Assembly: GCA_946645735.1 (NCBI GenBank)
Contig: CAMPCK010000062.1
Coordinates: 1 to 6,078 of the forward strand
Source: an uncultured Clostridia bacterium
GTDB lineage: Bacteria; Bacillota_A; Clostridia; Peptostreptococcales; Anaerovoracaceae
Length of the DNA: 6,078 bases
Direction of reading: 5' to 3'
Shown here: piece after piece, positions 5,964-6,078 of the stretch
Position numbering within the stretch: the first letter of the stretch is position 1
How the letters are laid out: each line of letters begins with the position of its first letter
Translations under genes and position numbers: made by a program
The notes under the pieces: generated by a model
Seen by the model: the letters and a program-made list of their open reading frames with translations, nothing else
Databases searched by the model: none
Told to the model about the DNA's origin: nothing

Positions 5964-6078
5964 TGACAGATAATATAAAGAAGGGCCTCGCTGACGAGAC
6001 CCCCAAGACCAAAATCAGCCATACAAAAAACGTAAAGCTCATGTCCCCTGAATTCGTCCAGAGCAGGCTGGAATTCCT
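5960..6078 (+). CDS. N-terminal part of an unrecognised protein, translationally coupled to dsdA
   Basis: An open frame starts with two successive ATG codons (5960 and 5963) and runs off the window after 39 full codons. The first ATG overlaps the dsdA TGA as ATGA. AAAGGA at 5949-5954 lies 5 bases before the first ATG and 8 before the second, so the second may be preferred. The visible residues form a polar, Lys-rich lead ([12 protein letters not shown]), then [16 protein letters not shown] and SRLEF at the edge. There is no signal peptide or membrane segment in this stretch. Position and codon choice like dsdA make it a real gene of the same operon. I do not recognise the family; a polar lead of this kind can precede a domain that lies outside the window. 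Confidence 0.7.
   Translation, partial: MMTDNIKKGLADETPKTKISHTKNVKLMSPEFVQSRLEF

Overview
This is a gene-dense bacterial window of moderate GC content, with short intergenic gaps, AAGGAGG-type ribosome-binding sites and TATAAT promoters with extended -10 elements. The murB / PHP hydrolase / rapZ gene order and the protein styles suggest a Gram-positive anaerobe of the Clostridia, most likely Lachnospiraceae or a relative. That placement is an inference from gene order and protein similarity as I recall it, not from a search.

Left part, minus strand (about 3978 down to 145): four genes packed head to tail form one apparent operon. They are an AI-2E/PerM-type membrane protein, murB (UDP-N-acetylenolpyruvoylglucosamine reductase), a PHP-domain metal-dependent hydrolase, and rapZ (yvcJ-type nucleotide-binding protein). 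The first two overlap by 53 bases; the other junctions are 15 and 2 bases. MurB makes UDP-MurNAc for peptidoglycan, and RapZ proteins respond to or regulate amino-sugar supply where they have been studied, so the cluster is a conserved housekeeping unit with a cell-envelope theme. Beyond rapZ, on the same strand, a strong promoter (TTGAAC-17-TATAAT) overlaps the rapZ stop. It drives a gene of which only the first 17 residues lie in the window; these look like the start of a beta-keto acid cleavage enzyme (BKACE, formerly DUF849; Kce-like).

Centre (3979-4117): a 139-base divergent intergenic region. Two promoters point away from each other and their -10 regions are near-perfect inverted copies of TTGTGCTATAAT. 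Between them lies a tandem TTGGAA repeat, and a small perfect dyad sits at the expected start of the rightward transcript.

Right part, plus strand (4118 to the end): a YfcE/MJ0936-type metallophosphoesterase, then D-serine ammonia-lyase (dsdA) behind a consensus ribosome-binding site. The next gene overlaps the dsdA stop and runs off the window; it was not recognised. The three look like one operon. dsdA would convert D-serine to pyruvate and ammonia, either as a nutrient route or as detoxification; no dsdC regulator or dsdX transporter is visible here.

No RNA genes, mobile elements, CRISPR arrays or convincing intrinsic terminators were seen. Most of the window is conserved housekeeping DNA; the interest lies in the regulatory regions and the two genes cut by the window edges.
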